A stretch of DNA of 64,000 nt, taken from contig NZ_VCNP01000044.1 in the NCBI RefSeq assembly GCF_006782915.1, positions 161,400-225,399 of the forward strand, given 5' to 3'. The notes below the pieces were generated by a model. That model had not been told where the DNA came from, did no database searches, and saw nothing but the letters and a program-made list of their open reading frames with translations. The DNA is from Streptomyces calvus. Lineage in GTDB: Bacteria; Actinomycetota; Actinomycetes; Streptomycetales; Streptomycetaceae. Position numbers and translations under genes: made by a program. Every line of letters starts with the position of its first letter. Position 1 is the stretch's first letter. Below, in pieces: positions 8,050-16,906 of the stretch.

Positions 8050-9876
8050 TTAGCTGCGCAGAGCGGCTGCCAGGGCACGGCCCAGAGCAGTCGCCAGCGG
8101 TGGTGGCATGGCATGACCGACCTGACGGTACCGGGACGTCTTCCCTCCGGAGAACGCCCACTCGGAGGGGAACGACTGAATCATTGCCGCCTGGGAGACG
8201 GTCAGCTTGACAAGCTCGTCCGCCGGGAAGTCCGCGCCGGGCGGCTCGTCTCCCAGACTGTTGCCGTTCACCCCCAGTGCGGCCCAGGCCTTCTTGCTCC
8301 CGGTGGGCCCCAGGTCCGCGCCGCCCCGGCGGTCCGAACCACCGACGAGCGCGGGTGCGACGCGGTCGGCATTCACGGCCCAGCGGTCGGCTCCGGACCA
8401 GTTGCGGGAGGCCATGGAGGGCCCCAGCACCTGGCCCACAGTGGGGGCCGGAACCCCGCTCGGATCGGGCCACGAGAAGGCCGGGAATACGGCATCCTGC
8501 AGAGCGACCAGGAAGCCGCTCCGGCGATTCTGCGGCACGCCGAAGTCCGCTGCGTTGAGGACTTTCCAACTCGACCGGAAGCCGGCGTTACCCAACTCGG
8601 TCTCCATCCAGGCGCGGTCCGTTGCGAAATCAGGACTTTCCACTAGATCGGGCACATTCTCGAAGAGGACGGCGCGGGGCCTGATCTTGCAAGCGAGTTC
8701 GATCGCGCGCCGAAGGACCCGCCGTTCTTCGGTGTCCTCGGCCCGACCGACCGTTGCGAGTGACTTCACTCGCGGCAGCCCACCGCTGAGGAGATCCACT
8801 CCCATCACCTCGGGGCGAGCCTCCGGTTCGAACTCGAGGATGTCCATGCAGATGATGTCCCAGGCGGGCCTGTTGCGGTCGATGGTGAAACACGCATCCG
8901 CCTTGCTGTCGATCAGCACGACCGGGTCGAAGCCCGCGGCTTCCAGTCCCAGCGCCTGGCCCCCTGCTCCGGCGCAGATCTCCACCGAGGTGAAGCGCCT
9001 CTCCGTCCGGTCGGGTCCCGGGGACGGCTCGTGGGCCGATTCGACCGAGTGAGGGCGCCGGGCGGTGGAAGAGGCGACCCTTTTACCACTGTCCGGTGAG
9101 TCCGCGCCGGCAGGTACCGACGAAGAGTTGCTCTGCGCGTCGACCGATTCCCGAGCGACGGCGCGCAACTCCTCGTCGAGGGATCGCTCGTCGATGCCGT
9201 CGAAGAGCACGAAGGGCGCAAGGCGAAGGAGACGTTTGAGGAAGTCCCGCAATGTGTCGCGTTCGTTGAGGCCTCTCAGGTCGAGGTCGTTCCAGACACG
9301 CAGGATGGCGCGAACCAAATGAGGACTGCCGCCGAGCGCGGCGCGGCGGGCGTAGATCTGGTCGAACGCTGCCTCTCCGAGAATCCGAAGCGCGTGATAC
9401 GGATCCGCGGCCTCGGGGGAGCGGACCAGTTGAGCCCGCCACCAGAGACGGCCGAAGACGTGCCGGGTGAGGTCCGTGCCGAGGATCCGGTCTCTCGGCG
9501 GCTGGGGGTAGCGCCAGAAGGCGATGTCCGGCATCAGCACCAGAGCCAGGAATGCCCAGACGTCCCGTGAGGCGGCCTCGGCTGGCACCATGCCCGTCTC
9601 GGCGTGCAGCAGAGCCGCCAGGTGCAGGTCGAACTCGGCGTTACGCGCACGATCGGATTCCTGCGGGAATCCGGCTTGCTCGGCAAGGTCGAGAACACCC
9701 TCCCGCAGGTCCTTGAGGCGGCTTGTCGGGATTCGGTCGCCACCCGTGGCGACGTAGACGCAGGATTCGTGCGTCACGTCCACACGGCGGGAGAGTTCGG
9801 TGACGGCCAGATCGCGGTACTCGTCGTACAGCGGTTTTGCCTGTTCCGCGAGCAGGCGAGGGTAGAGGAAGCTCAT
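8050..9876 (-). CDS. DUF6339-like domain fused to cysteine-less C5 methyltransferase domain
   Basis: A 608-residue fusion. Residues 1-240 form a helical domain starting MSFLYPRLLAEQAKPLYDEY, resembling DUF6339. Residues 245-292 are a polar linker. Residues 293-608 follow the C5-methyltransferase fold: motif I VEICAGAGGQALGLEAAGF, motif VI VLFENVPDL (406-408 ENV), motif VIII PQNRRSGFLVAL and motif X YRQVGHAMPPPLATALG. Motif IV, expected as GGxPCxxxS, reads GGLPRVKS, so Arg369 stands where the catalytic cysteine should be. It therefore should not methylate by the usual route and may be a DNA- or base-sensing subunit. The ATG overlaps the previous gene's stop (ATGA at 9873-9876). Confidence 0.85.
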   Translation of the reverse strand: MSFLYPRLLAEQAKPLYDEYRDLAVTELSRRVDVTHESCVYVATGGDRIPTSRLKDLREGVLDLAEQAGFPQESDRARNAEFDLHLAALLHAETGMVPAEAASRDVWAFLALVLMPDIAFWRYPQPPRDRILGTDLTRHVFGRLWWRAQLVRSPEAADPYHALRILGEAAFDQIYARRAALGGSPHLVRAILRVWNDLDLRGLNERDTLRDFLKRLLRLAPFVLFDGIDERSLDEELRAVARESVDAQSNSSSVPAGADSPDSGKRVASSTARRPHSVESAHEPSPGPDRTERRFTSVEICAGAGGQALGLEAAGFDPVVLIDSKADACFTIDRNRPAWDIICMDILEFEPEARPEVMGVDLLSGGLPRVKSLATVGRAEDTEERRVLRRAIELACKIRPRAVLFENVPDLVESPDFATDRAWMETELGNAGFRSSWKVLNAADFGVPQNRRSGFLVALQDAVFPAFSWPDPSGVPAPTVGQVLGPSMASRNWSGADRWAVNADRVAPALVGGSDRRGGADLGPTGSKKAWAALGVNGNSLGDEPPGADFPADELVKLTVSQAAMIQSFPSEWAFSGGKTSRYRQVGHAMPPPLATALGRALAAALRS

Positions 9877-10772
9877 GACGACTCCCCGAAAATCTTGACG
9901 GCCGCCTGTAGGTCCGAGGCGAACAGTGCGGCGGATTGCCTCTGACGCAGCCGGATGTCAGTGATCGACTGTCCGGGGAAGAGTTGATCGACCAGACTCA
10001 GCAGGGTGGCGCCCAGCGAACCCTCCGGGAAGTCGGCATCCTCACCGAAGTCCTCCTGACTCAGGGCGTGTTCGACCATGATGCGGGCCGCGTCGGCATA
10101 GACCGCCGAAAGGACGATCCGATCCACGGGATTCGGCCTGGCGGCCCTTTGGAACGCGTCGGTGGTGGTTTTGTTCCGCTCGTTGACGAGGAGCAGCAGC
10201 GAGCCCATGGTCGCGCTCTCCAGACCACCACTGATGTGGAGGTGCCAGGCCGCGTCGTCGGGAAAGGACGTGCGCGCGAAGTCGATCACGGCCATGGGGA
10301 ACTGAGGGGCGTCGCCCTGAAGGCGTACGGCCTCACGGTCGCTCCACAACACGGAACCGGCACGGCGCGGGGAGGACGGTCGGGCGTCGCTTCTGCGTTG
10401 GGAGAGCAGAAGCGCAGTGTCGAGGAGGAGCAGACCACCGAGGTCGGCACCACGCAGGCCGAAATCGAACTCCACCGTGGTGGTGCCGGCCTCCGCCAAC
10501 CGGATGTGCTGAGCGGGACCGCTGAGGTTCGAGCCGGTGGCGGTCCAGACGGCGGAGACCATGAGCGCGGCGCCCGTCGGGAGTCCCGACTCACGTCGTG
10601 CCCGATCCAGATCGACACGGACGGACCTGCGCAGGCGCAGATCCATCTGGTAGTCCCAGTCCGGCAGTGCTTCCGGCAGAGGAACTTCGCCGTCGTCCAC
10701 CACGAGTCGCCAGTGGTCCGCAGAGACGACGGCCTCGGACGGCACACGGTAGGGAAGTACGCGCCGGCTCAC
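9873..10772 (-). CDS. Unknown protein of Z1/MORC defence operon
   Basis: A 299-residue protein I do not recognise. It starts at GTG 10772, which overlaps the MORC-ATPase stop (GTGA), and ends in an ATGA overlap with the DUF6339 fusion. The first 150 residues look beta-rich (WRLVVDDGEVPLP, VRVDLDRARRESGLP, TTTVEFDFGLRGADLGGLLLLDTALLL). The C-terminal third is helical (VDRIVLSAVYADAARIMVEHAL... TDIRLRQRQSAALFASDLQAAVKIFG). No nuclease, ATPase or membrane motif is visible. Its position inside a chain of overlapping genes argues that it is a fixed component, possibly a structural or DNA-binding subunit. Confidence 0.7.
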   Translation of the reverse strand: MSRRVLPYRVPSEAVVSADHWRLVVDDGEVPLPEALPDWDYQMDLRLRRSVRVDLDRARRESGLPTGAALMVSAVWTATGSNLSGPAQHIRLAEAGTTTVEFDFGLRGADLGGLLLLDTALLLSQRRSDARPSSPRRAGSVLWSDREAVRLQGDAPQFPMAVIDFARTSFPDDAAWHLHISGGLESATMGSLLLLVNERNKTTTDAFQRAARPNPVDRIVLSAVYADAARIMVEHALSQEDFGEDADFPEGSLGATLLSLVDQLFPGQSITDIRLRQRQSAALFASDLQAAVKIFGESS

Positions 10773-12733
10773 GACGGCCTCACCGCTTCCACTTTGATGC
10801 CGATCTCAGTCATGGTGTCGGGCGCGGGACGGACCAGGGCGCGCCACAGGGACTCGCCGCCTTCGACGACCCAGGGGTCCTCGGCATGCACGCGTCCTGC
10901 TTCGTCTTCCCAGCCGACGAGTACGGGCATGTCGGCCCCGACGGGGGGATCCGTCTCGCGCCCACCGGAACCCGGCAGTGTGACGGCGAGATCGATGCGT
11001 ACTCGCTGTGGTCCGGGGACCGGCAGTCGGAACTCCTGAACCAGCACGGAGTCGTCTTCGCGGTCGTCGTAGTAGGGCTCGCCGACGTACTGCACTCGAG
11101 GGCGTCGACGCGGCGTGACGTCACCGTCCCGGGCCGCGTTCGACAGGTCGTCCTGCCCGAGGCCGGCGCCGTCGCGGGTCTCGTCGAAGCCCCGGCCCGA
11201 CGCACGACCGCCTTTCGCCGCACGTCGCCTTCGCTCCTCCGCCTCGTCGGCACGGGACGAACGCGTGGCTGTGCTGCCCGGCCTGGAGTAGTCGGTCGCA
11301 CCACCTGCTCCCCACGCTCCGCCCACCAGGCCGGAGAAGAACGAACTGGCTGCCCCGAGGGCAACGCTGCTGGCTCCGGGGCGGGCCCCTCCGTTGAGGG
11401 ACAGCAAACCGTTCAGGGCCTCGTCGATGCGACGGAACGTCGTCTGGACGTACGTGCTCTCGGGCCTGTCCAGTGAATGGGGGTTCCAGGCATCGTGAGT
11501 GGGAGGTTCGGCCTTGGCGTAGACGTCGTCCATGGTCTCGTCCGCCCGGAAGACTCCGGCATAACCCTGGTGTGCACTCGGCGGTTTGGGCCCGGGTCGG
11601 TAGGTGACGACGAGTTCCGCCGGTCGCATCAGGCACACATGGTGGATCAGGTCCTCGATGCTCAACATGCGTTGCGCGCGCGTCGGCTCCAAGGCGGGCA
11701 GGATGCGCTTCACGAGACCGAGCCGACCCAGGTGCTTCTTCGGCTTCAGACAGGCCAGGTCGCGTCCCTCCGGACCCTTCATCGCCTCGTAGGCCGCGAC
11801 GAACATGTTGAGAGGGCGTGTGACGCGGGGATCCGGCACGGGATGCCGCACGCCGTCGCAGGTGACGGAAAAACTCATGGCCGGGGGCGTGCCGTCCGTC
11901 GAGATCATCTTGGGCCACAGGTGCCATGCGATCGTGTCGGCGAGGTAGTCGGCCGCCTCGGAAGCCGGCAACTCGTCGAGATTCGGGTCGATGACGACCA
12001 CGGTCGTCCCCGTCTCCTCGGGGCCGAAGGGCCGCAGGCCCAGACGCTGGGCCACCGCTTCGGCTGCGGGCCCCACGAGAGGTTCGACGACGTCGCCGGA
12101 CGTGTCGCCCCACCAGTGCCTGCCCGTGTAGCGGTGGCTCTCACCGTCGTCCGCGGCGACATAGCTCTTCCAGAGCGTGCAGCCGATGAGCCGCGTCTCG
12201 TAGCCGCCCTGCGGGGTGCGGCAGCGTGAGTGCACCAACACGGACCCGGACCGTGACAGCAAGTAGAAGATGCCTTTGCCGAATCCGTAGGTGCCGCCAC
12301 CGAGCGCCGTGTCCCGGGGCTCGCCGATGTTGCGGATGAAGGATACGAAGTCCCGATCGGCACCGATGGCGTGGTTGGCGCGGGTCGGACCCCCCAGACC
12401 GCGTGTCCCCCGGTCCGAGACGGCCAGCAGTCGGACGACCCCACGCCTGAGCGTCTCCCTGAGCGGGAAATTCGCAGTGTTCGCGGGGGCGCCCGTCTGA
12501 AGGAGCGCACGCCAGGCTGCGGCGTGTGCCGGACTCACCGTCCACATGTCGATGCTGTACTCGACAGGCGCGGAAGAGTGCGGAATGCGGGCGTCCCAAC
12601 TGTTCTGGGCGGATTCCCGCACCAATATGGTGAGCAGGTCGAGTTCGGGCCGCCCGAGCTGATTGCGGATTCCCTCGGCGGCGCTGGCGCCCTCCGGCGG
12701 ATAGGGCTGGGAGTACCAGTTGGGCTCCGTCAT
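10769..12733 (-). CDS. MORC-type GHKL ATPase of restriction/defence operon
   Basis: A 654-residue GHKL-fold ATPase. Motif I LLTILVRESAQNSWDAR (about residues 34-50; E-x3-N-x2-D) binds Mg-ATP. Motif II is LLAVSDRGTRGLGG (D-x-G). Motif III GGGTYGFGKGIFYLLSRS is the ATP lid, and GTTVVVIDP follows. The C-terminal half has a charged, low-complexity hinge around 480-540 (rich in Arg, Glu and Ala) and then a beta-rich domain. MORC/MutL-like ATPases clamp onto DNA through ATP-dependent dimerisation. In bacterial restriction neighbourhoods they occur with Z1 ATPases and PD-(D/E)XK nucleases, as here. Four-base overlaps join it to both neighbours. Confidence 0.85.
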   Translation of the reverse strand: MTEPNWYSQPYPPEGASAAEGIRNQLGRPELDLLTILVRESAQNSWDARIPHSSAPVEYSIDMWTVSPAHAAAWRALLQTGAPANTANFPLRETLRRGVVRLLAVSDRGTRGLGGPTRANHAIGADRDFVSFIRNIGEPRDTALGGGTYGFGKGIFYLLSRSGSVLVHSRCRTPQGGYETRLIGCTLWKSYVAADDGESHRYTGRHWWGDTSGDVVEPLVGPAAEAVAQRLGLRPFGPEETGTTVVVIDPNLDELPASEAADYLADTIAWHLWPKMISTDGTPPAMSFSVTCDGVRHPVPDPRVTRPLNMFVAAYEAMKGPEGRDLACLKPKKHLGRLGLVKRILPALEPTRAQRMLSIEDLIHHVCLMRPAELVVTYRPGPKPPSAHQGYAGVFRADETMDDVYAKAEPPTHDAWNPHSLDRPESTYVQTTFRRIDEALNGLLSLNGGARPGASSVALGAASSFFSGLVGGAWGAGGATDYSRPGSTATRSSRADEAEERRRRAAKGGRASGRGFDETRDGAGLGQDDLSNAARDGDVTPRRRPRVQYVGEPYYDDREDDSVLVQEFRLPVPGPQRVRIDLAVTLPGSGGRETDPPVGADMPVLVGWEDEAGRVHAEDPWVVEGGESLWRALVRPAPDTMTEIGIKVEAVRPS

Positions 12734-13755
12734 TCGGACTCCTGAATGATGCGCCGGGCCGTCCGCGACACCTGCTCAGGTGTCAGAGGTGTGAGGGCCT
12801 CGACCGAGAGGTCGATGGTGTACTCGACGTCGAGTACGGAGACGGGAAGTCCGGCCGCGACAAGTGCGCCCCGGGTAAGTCGGGGAAACCCTGGCCCAAC
12901 GTCGAACCAGAGCTCTTCGCCGATGCCGTAGCGGACGTCTCGATAACGGTCGGCTTCGAAGTGGCGGTAGCCGGCTTCCGCCAAAAGCCCGAGCAGCGCG
13001 CTCTCGTCGTCGCACCGCCGCAGAGTGCGCTCCACCAGCTCCACGAACCCCGTGCCGCCGGCCGCAGTGGTGATGCGGTGCAGACCGACCCAGACGAGGC
13101 AGAGGCTTCCACCGGCGGGTGCTTCGAGTTGGTCCAAGCCGTGTATTCGGGGCCTACGACGGCTCGCGTCCACCGCGGTCTTCACCTCGACGGCACCGAT
13201 CCCTGTCGAGAAGTCGTGGCGATGACCCTTCGGACCGACCCAGATGCGGTGGGCGCCGGGGTCGTGTTCGAGCAGTTGGTCCAGGACATGCAGTTCGCCG
13301 AAGAGACCCGCCAGTTGCTCGGGTCCCAGAAGGGGCCCCGAAGACTGGAACAGAGCCTTCCAACGGTCGAGAACGCGGTAGAGGGCCTTGACGGGAGTCG
13401 CGGGGACGTCACGTACTGTGCTCAAAACATCTACGCACAGTTTCGTGAACAGGTCGTTCATGTCCGGGCGGAGACAGGCCAGGTCTGCGTACGTCTGGTA
13501 GCTGTCCTCGTCCTCCAGGGGCCGCTTGCGCAGGCGCAGTACGGGGCCGTCGAGACCCGAGCGTATGGTGAGGCGAGTGTTGACCGGCACCAGCAGGTGG
13601 CGGTGTCCCTCGTGATCCACCGCCGCGGCCAAGGCGCCCTGGTCCGTCTCCCCGGGAAGTCGGGACACGCGCAGTCGGTTCTCCGCGCTGGCGGGTCGAG
13701 CTTCCAGTGCCGTCCAGTGTTGCTCGACGAGCTGCACGAACGCCGGCTCGCTCAC
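12730..13755 (-). CDS. PD-(D/E)XK nuclease, DUF4420-like
   Basis: A 341-residue protein with a restriction-type nuclease core. A helix carries Glu154 (LAGLFGELHVLDQLL), then Asp181 (HRHDFSTG), then Glu190-x-Lys192 (IGAVEVKTA), the order expected of a PD-(D/E)XK active site. The N-terminal 100 residues contain a beta-rich segment (HRHLLVPVNTRLTIRSGLDGPVLRLRKRPL) and the C-terminus ends in a helix. This layout fits the DUF4420 family, which typically stands beside Z1 proteins. The GTG start overlaps the Z1 stop (GTGA 13752-13755) and the stop overlaps the MORC ATPase start. It is the likely DNA-cutting subunit. Confidence 0.85.
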   Translation of the reverse strand: MSEPAFVQLVEQHWTALEARPASAENRLRVSRLPGETDQGALAAAVDHEGHRHLLVPVNTRLTIRSGLDGPVLRLRKRPLEDEDSYQTYADLACLRPDMNDLFTKLCVDVLSTVRDVPATPVKALYRVLDRWKALFQSSGPLLGPEQLAGLFGELHVLDQLLEHDPGAHRIWVGPKGHRHDFSTGIGAVEVKTAVDASRRRPRIHGLDQLEAPAGGSLCLVWVGLHRITTAAGGTGFVELVERTLRRCDDESALLGLLAEAGYRHFEADRYRDVRYGIGEELWFDVGPGFPRLTRGALVAAGLPVSVLDVEYTIDLSVEALTPLTPEQVSRTARRIIQESE

Positions 13756-16301
13756 GCCTCCTCCTCTTCGAGGAGGCTGAGGTCCTCGTCCTCGATGCGT
13801 ACCCCGGACAGGTCGGCGGAGATGTACTTCTCCACGGTGCTGTCCCCGTTGCGGGGTTTGGGGAAGACGAGGCCGACACCGATGACGTGCTCCTCGGCGG
13901 CGAGTGCCTTACGGGTCTTCTTGGGCGGATTCGGCTCGGACGTCTTGTCGATCGGGTAGAGCACCAACAGCCCGGTGTCGGGGAGCTGGGTCTGCCGCTC
14001 CCTCATGATGTCCTCTTCCGTCAGCTTCGACGCGTCGCCGGACAGGTCCACGGCGGCGTCGCGGCGGCTCATCAGGGTCTTGATGTCGGCGGACCCGGGG
14101 CCGAGGGTGTCGGCGAGGCGGGCACGAACACTGCGACCGACCACCACGTCGGGGGTGAAGGCGAACGGTTCTCCGTGGGGGTTCCCGACGACGGCCACGT
14201 TCCATCGGCGCAGCGAACCCGCTGAGGCGACCCGCTTACGGATGTATGCGCTGATCAGATCCGCGTCGTTCTCGGGAGACTTCTCGTGGAACCGGTAGGA
14301 GGCCAGGAAGTCGGTCACGACGTCGTACGGGACGTCGCGGAACACGAAGCGACCCTCGGCCGAGCGGTCCTCGACCTTGACAGCGTTCGCGATGGAGGCC
14401 TCGACCAGGTCTCGCGCGGCTCTGATGTTGCCGCGCAGCCACTCGGCGTCGGTCCGGAAGTAGTGGGTCTGCACCCGCCTGCCGGCGTAGGACGAGGCCG
14501 CTGTGACGGCCGAGCGCATCTTGGCCGCTGCCGTCACCCGTAGGGCCGGGTGTGTACGCAGGCGGACGGCGAAGGGGAGCGGGGTCTCGGACTCCGTCAT
14601 GTAGATGTCGATGTCGCGACGCATCTCCGTCTCGACGGTGGCCAGGTGGCGGAACCACTCGGCCAACTCGTCGGTCATCCAGATCCTGGGCAGATCGGCA
14701 TAGCCGTGTCGGAAGCCGAACCATCGGCCCATCTGCAGCAGGGTGTCGTACGCGGAGACGGCGCGCACGAAGTAGCTCACCGAGAGTCCTTCGAGCGTCA
14801 GTCCCCGGGAGAGAGTGTTGCCTCCCACGGCGATCGCCACCACGGGACCGTTCTCGTAGTCGAGACGGTCCTCGCTGCTGGAGTTGTCCATGATGACTCG
14901 GCAACTGTCCAGGACGTCGGGCAACTCGGCCAGCAACGAGTCGAACGAGACCGGTGTTTCACCGAAGTCCTCGGCAGGTACGCGAGCGGTCTCCTCTTCC
15001 CAGACGGTTCGCAGACGGTTGAGGACGGCGACGTCGGTGAGTGACTTCGCCCGCTTCCCCCTCAGGTGCTCCAGCGGGCGTTTGAAGCTGTTGTGCACGG
15101 ACGTGTTGACGCTCGTGTGAATGAGCATGGTGCTGTGCGGATTGCCCGTGCCCCTGACCCGGCGGGCTGCGGTGACCATCCAGAAGTAGTCGATGGCTCG
15201 CATCAGGGTGTCCGTGAGCACGGGCTCGAAGCCCTCGACGTCGGCCTTCGTCTCCGGACGGACGCAGGGTACGTCTTCTGCCGGCACCGAGCGGATCATG
15301 TCGTAGCCGTCGTCGACGTCGGCCGGGTCCTCGCCGTCCAGCGCGTAGCGGCCGAACAGCACCTCGGTGCCGAAGTGCCCTTCCGGCTTGGGAAGGTTGA
15401 CGACGAAGTCGCGCGGATAGAGGTCCTGCGCGCTCGGGTCGATCAACAGGTTCGCGAACGGGGAAGCGGTGTATCCGACGTAGGCCGAGCGCGGCAGGCT
15501 GCTCATGATGCTGAGAATCAGCGGATTGATGGACTTCGTGGCCACCGTGGCCTGGTCCGCCTCGTCGTCGATGATGAGGGCGGGGCAGTCCTCCAGGTAG
15601 TCGGATGCCTTGTCCAGCCACTGCGCGAGCTTGCGGAGGACTGTGGCGTTCTTCTTCACCACGCACAGGACGTGCGTCTTGTTGCGCTTGCCGAAGTACG
15701 AGGCCGGGTTCTCCTGTGGAGTGAAGTCGTTGTCCAGACCCGTGAGTTGGGACCACATCGACGGGTTCGGCTCGATGAGTTGCTGTACCAGACGAGCCTG
15801 CGTCTGCCGTCGGAGCCCGTTGTGGATGCCGGCGAGCACGATGAAGAGCTTGTAACCGCGGTCCGCAGCCTTGGCCATGACCGATGTGAAGTTGGTCGTC
15901 TTGCCCGACTGCACGTATCCGACCACTAGGCCACGGGTCGAGAACGCCTTCTCCTTGGGGTGGTTGAGCAGAGAGACGACCCGGGTGGAGGAGTCGTCGA
16001 GGTCCCGGATGGCGGGCTGCTCCGGCCAACCCTCCTTGCGAAGCAACTTGACGATGGCGGGCCAACACTTGTCCTTGGCCTGCGGGCCCGTGTACCAGGT
16101 GTCACGGTTGCCCATGACGACGGCATGAGGCTCTTCGAGTTCCTTGATGCGAATCGTCTGTTCCTCGTGCCGGGCCCGAATCGCCTCGATGACGTCCTGC
16201 TCGATGCCGAAGAGTTCGAGCCTCTTGACGGCCTCGGACGGCGGGAACGTCTCCAGGAGTGCCTGGAACGTCTCATACATCGCATCGAAATCGTCGGTCA
16301 T
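13752..16301 (-). CDS. Z1 domain superfamily-2-like ATPase
   Basis: An 849-residue motor protein, first gene of the defence operon. The Walker A motif VVGYVQSGKTTNF is at about 127-138, with the helicase Q/Ia-like stretch FIVLAGIHNGLRRQT next. Walker B LIIDDEADQATV follows. The Z1 signature is GNTLSRGLTLEGLSVSYF with LLQMGRWFGFRHGYADL, where the arginine finger lies. ATP-driven DNA translocation coupled to the nuclease next door is the family's expected role. ATG 16301 follows a GGGGGGCGG element; the frame stays open to a GTG at 16385, which lies close behind an AATAAT candidate -10 and could be used as a near-leaderless start. Confidence 0.87.
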   Translation of the reverse strand: MTDDFDAMYETFQALLETFPPSEAVKRLELFGIEQDVIEAIRARHEEQTIRIKELEEPHAVVMGNRDTWYTGPQAKDKCWPAIVKLLRKEGWPEQPAIRDLDDSSTRVVSLLNHPKEKAFSTRGLVVGYVQSGKTTNFTSVMAKAADRGYKLFIVLAGIHNGLRRQTQARLVQQLIEPNPSMWSQLTGLDNDFTPQENPASYFGKRNKTHVLCVVKKNATVLRKLAQWLDKASDYLEDCPALIIDDEADQATVATKSINPLILSIMSSLPRSAYVGYTASPFANLLIDPSAQDLYPRDFVVNLPKPEGHFGTEVLFGRYALDGEDPADVDDGYDMIRSVPAEDVPCVRPETKADVEGFEPVLTDTLMRAIDYFWMVTAARRVRGTGNPHSTMLIHTSVNTSVHNSFKRPLEHLRGKRAKSLTDVAVLNRLRTVWEEETARVPAEDFGETPVSFDSLLAELPDVLDSCRVIMDNSSSEDRLDYENGPVVAIAVGGNTLSRGLTLEGLSVSYFVRAVSAYDTLLQMGRWFGFRHGYADLPRIWMTDELAEWFRHLATVETEMRRDIDIYMTESETPLPFAVRLRTHPALRVTAAAKMRSAVTAASSYAGRRVQTHYFRTDAEWLRGNIRAARDLVEASIANAVKVEDRSAEGRFVFRDVPYDVVTDFLASYRFHEKSPENDADLISAYIRKRVASAGSLRRWNVAVVGNPHGEPFAFTPDVVVGRSVRARLADTLGPGSADIKTLMSRRDAAVDLSGDASKLTEEDIMRERQTQLPDTGLLVLYPIDKTSEPNPPKKTRKALAAEEHVIGVGLVFPKPRNGDSTVEKYISADLSGVRIEDEDLSLLEEEEA

Positions 16302-16379
16302 GAGATCGACCGCCCCCCGCTCTCGTTCATACAGTCGACTGTTCCCCGGAGACACCACGACACAGGTCACGGCCCCGTT

Positions 16380-16440
16380 GTTCACATCGCCTACACATTA
16401 TTGGTAGTGATGGTTGATGGGTGAATTGATCTGACAACTC
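16380..16440 (-). promoter_or_regulatory. Candidate promoter of the defence operon
   Basis: This is an AT-rich island in otherwise GC-rich DNA. Read on the minus strand it gives TTCACC, a 17-base spacer and AATAAT, just upstream of the Z1 gene's earliest start (GTG 16385). The match to vegetative -35/-10 hexamers is moderate. It is the only promoter-like sequence upstream of the six-gene run, since the genes below it overlap or are nine bases apart. Confidence 0.35.
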
Positions 16441-16513
16441 ATCCGATCGATCGGGCCTTGAAGCGGGTGTACCGGGGCAAAAAGGGATACGTGTGGTGCC
16501 GTGTTCGTCGCGT

Positions 16514-16906
16514 TCACGGCCGGTCGGGTCCCTTGCCCTGACCCTTCGCGACGGCTCTGATCCGAAGGGCGACATCCTCGGCGGGTTCGTGCTCCCAGAA
16601 CCGAAGTACTGTCCAGCCCTCCTGCTCGAGGTGCTCGGTCGTCTCGACGTCGCGCGCCATGTTCTTGTCGAGCTTGGCCCGCCACCACTCCGCGTTGGAC
16701 TTGGGGCTTGTCGCGTGTTGCGGGCAACCGTGCCAGAAGCAGCCGTCGAGGAAGACCGCGACCTTGGCCTTGGGGAAGACGATGTCGATCGTCCGTCGAG
16801 ACATGCCGGGCACCGGCACGTTCACCCGGTACCGCAGGCCGGCGGCGTGCAGGATTCTCCGGACCGCCACCTCGGGAGCCGTGTCGCGGGAGCTTTGGCG
16901 GCTCAT
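16514..16906 (-). CDS. vsr: Very short patch repair (Vsr) mismatch endonuclease
   Basis: A 130-residue Vsr endonuclease that nicks beside T:G mismatches formed when 5-methylcytosine deaminates. Seen in order: DTAPEVAVRRILHAAGLRYRV, then TIDIVFPKAKVAVFLDGCFWHGCPQH (catalytic Asp, and the Cys/His zinc and active-site ligands), then WWRAKLDKNMARDVETTEHLEQEGWTVLRFWEHE. I chose ATG 16906 (MSRQSSRDT) because the conserved domain begins there; the frame is open to an ATG at 17041 with an unlikely Pro/Ser-rich N-terminus. It is upstream of the methyltransferase operon in the same orientation and is the usual partner of a C5 methyltransferase. Confidence 0.9.
   Translation of the reverse strand: MSRQSSRDTAPEVAVRRILHAAGLRYRVNVPVPGMSRRTIDIVFPKAKVAVFLDGCFWHGCPQHATSPKSNAEWWRAKLDKNMARDVETTEHLEQEGWTVLRFWEHEPAEDVALRIRAVAKGQGKGPDRP

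Noticed and set aside
8050..9876. Ordinary active DNA methyltransferase
   Set aside because: The motif IV cysteine is replaced by Arg, so normal C5 methylation is not expected.
6691..16906. Prophage or plasmid insertion
   Set aside because: No integrase, structural, replication or transfer genes and no attachment repeats were seen; a defence island fits better.
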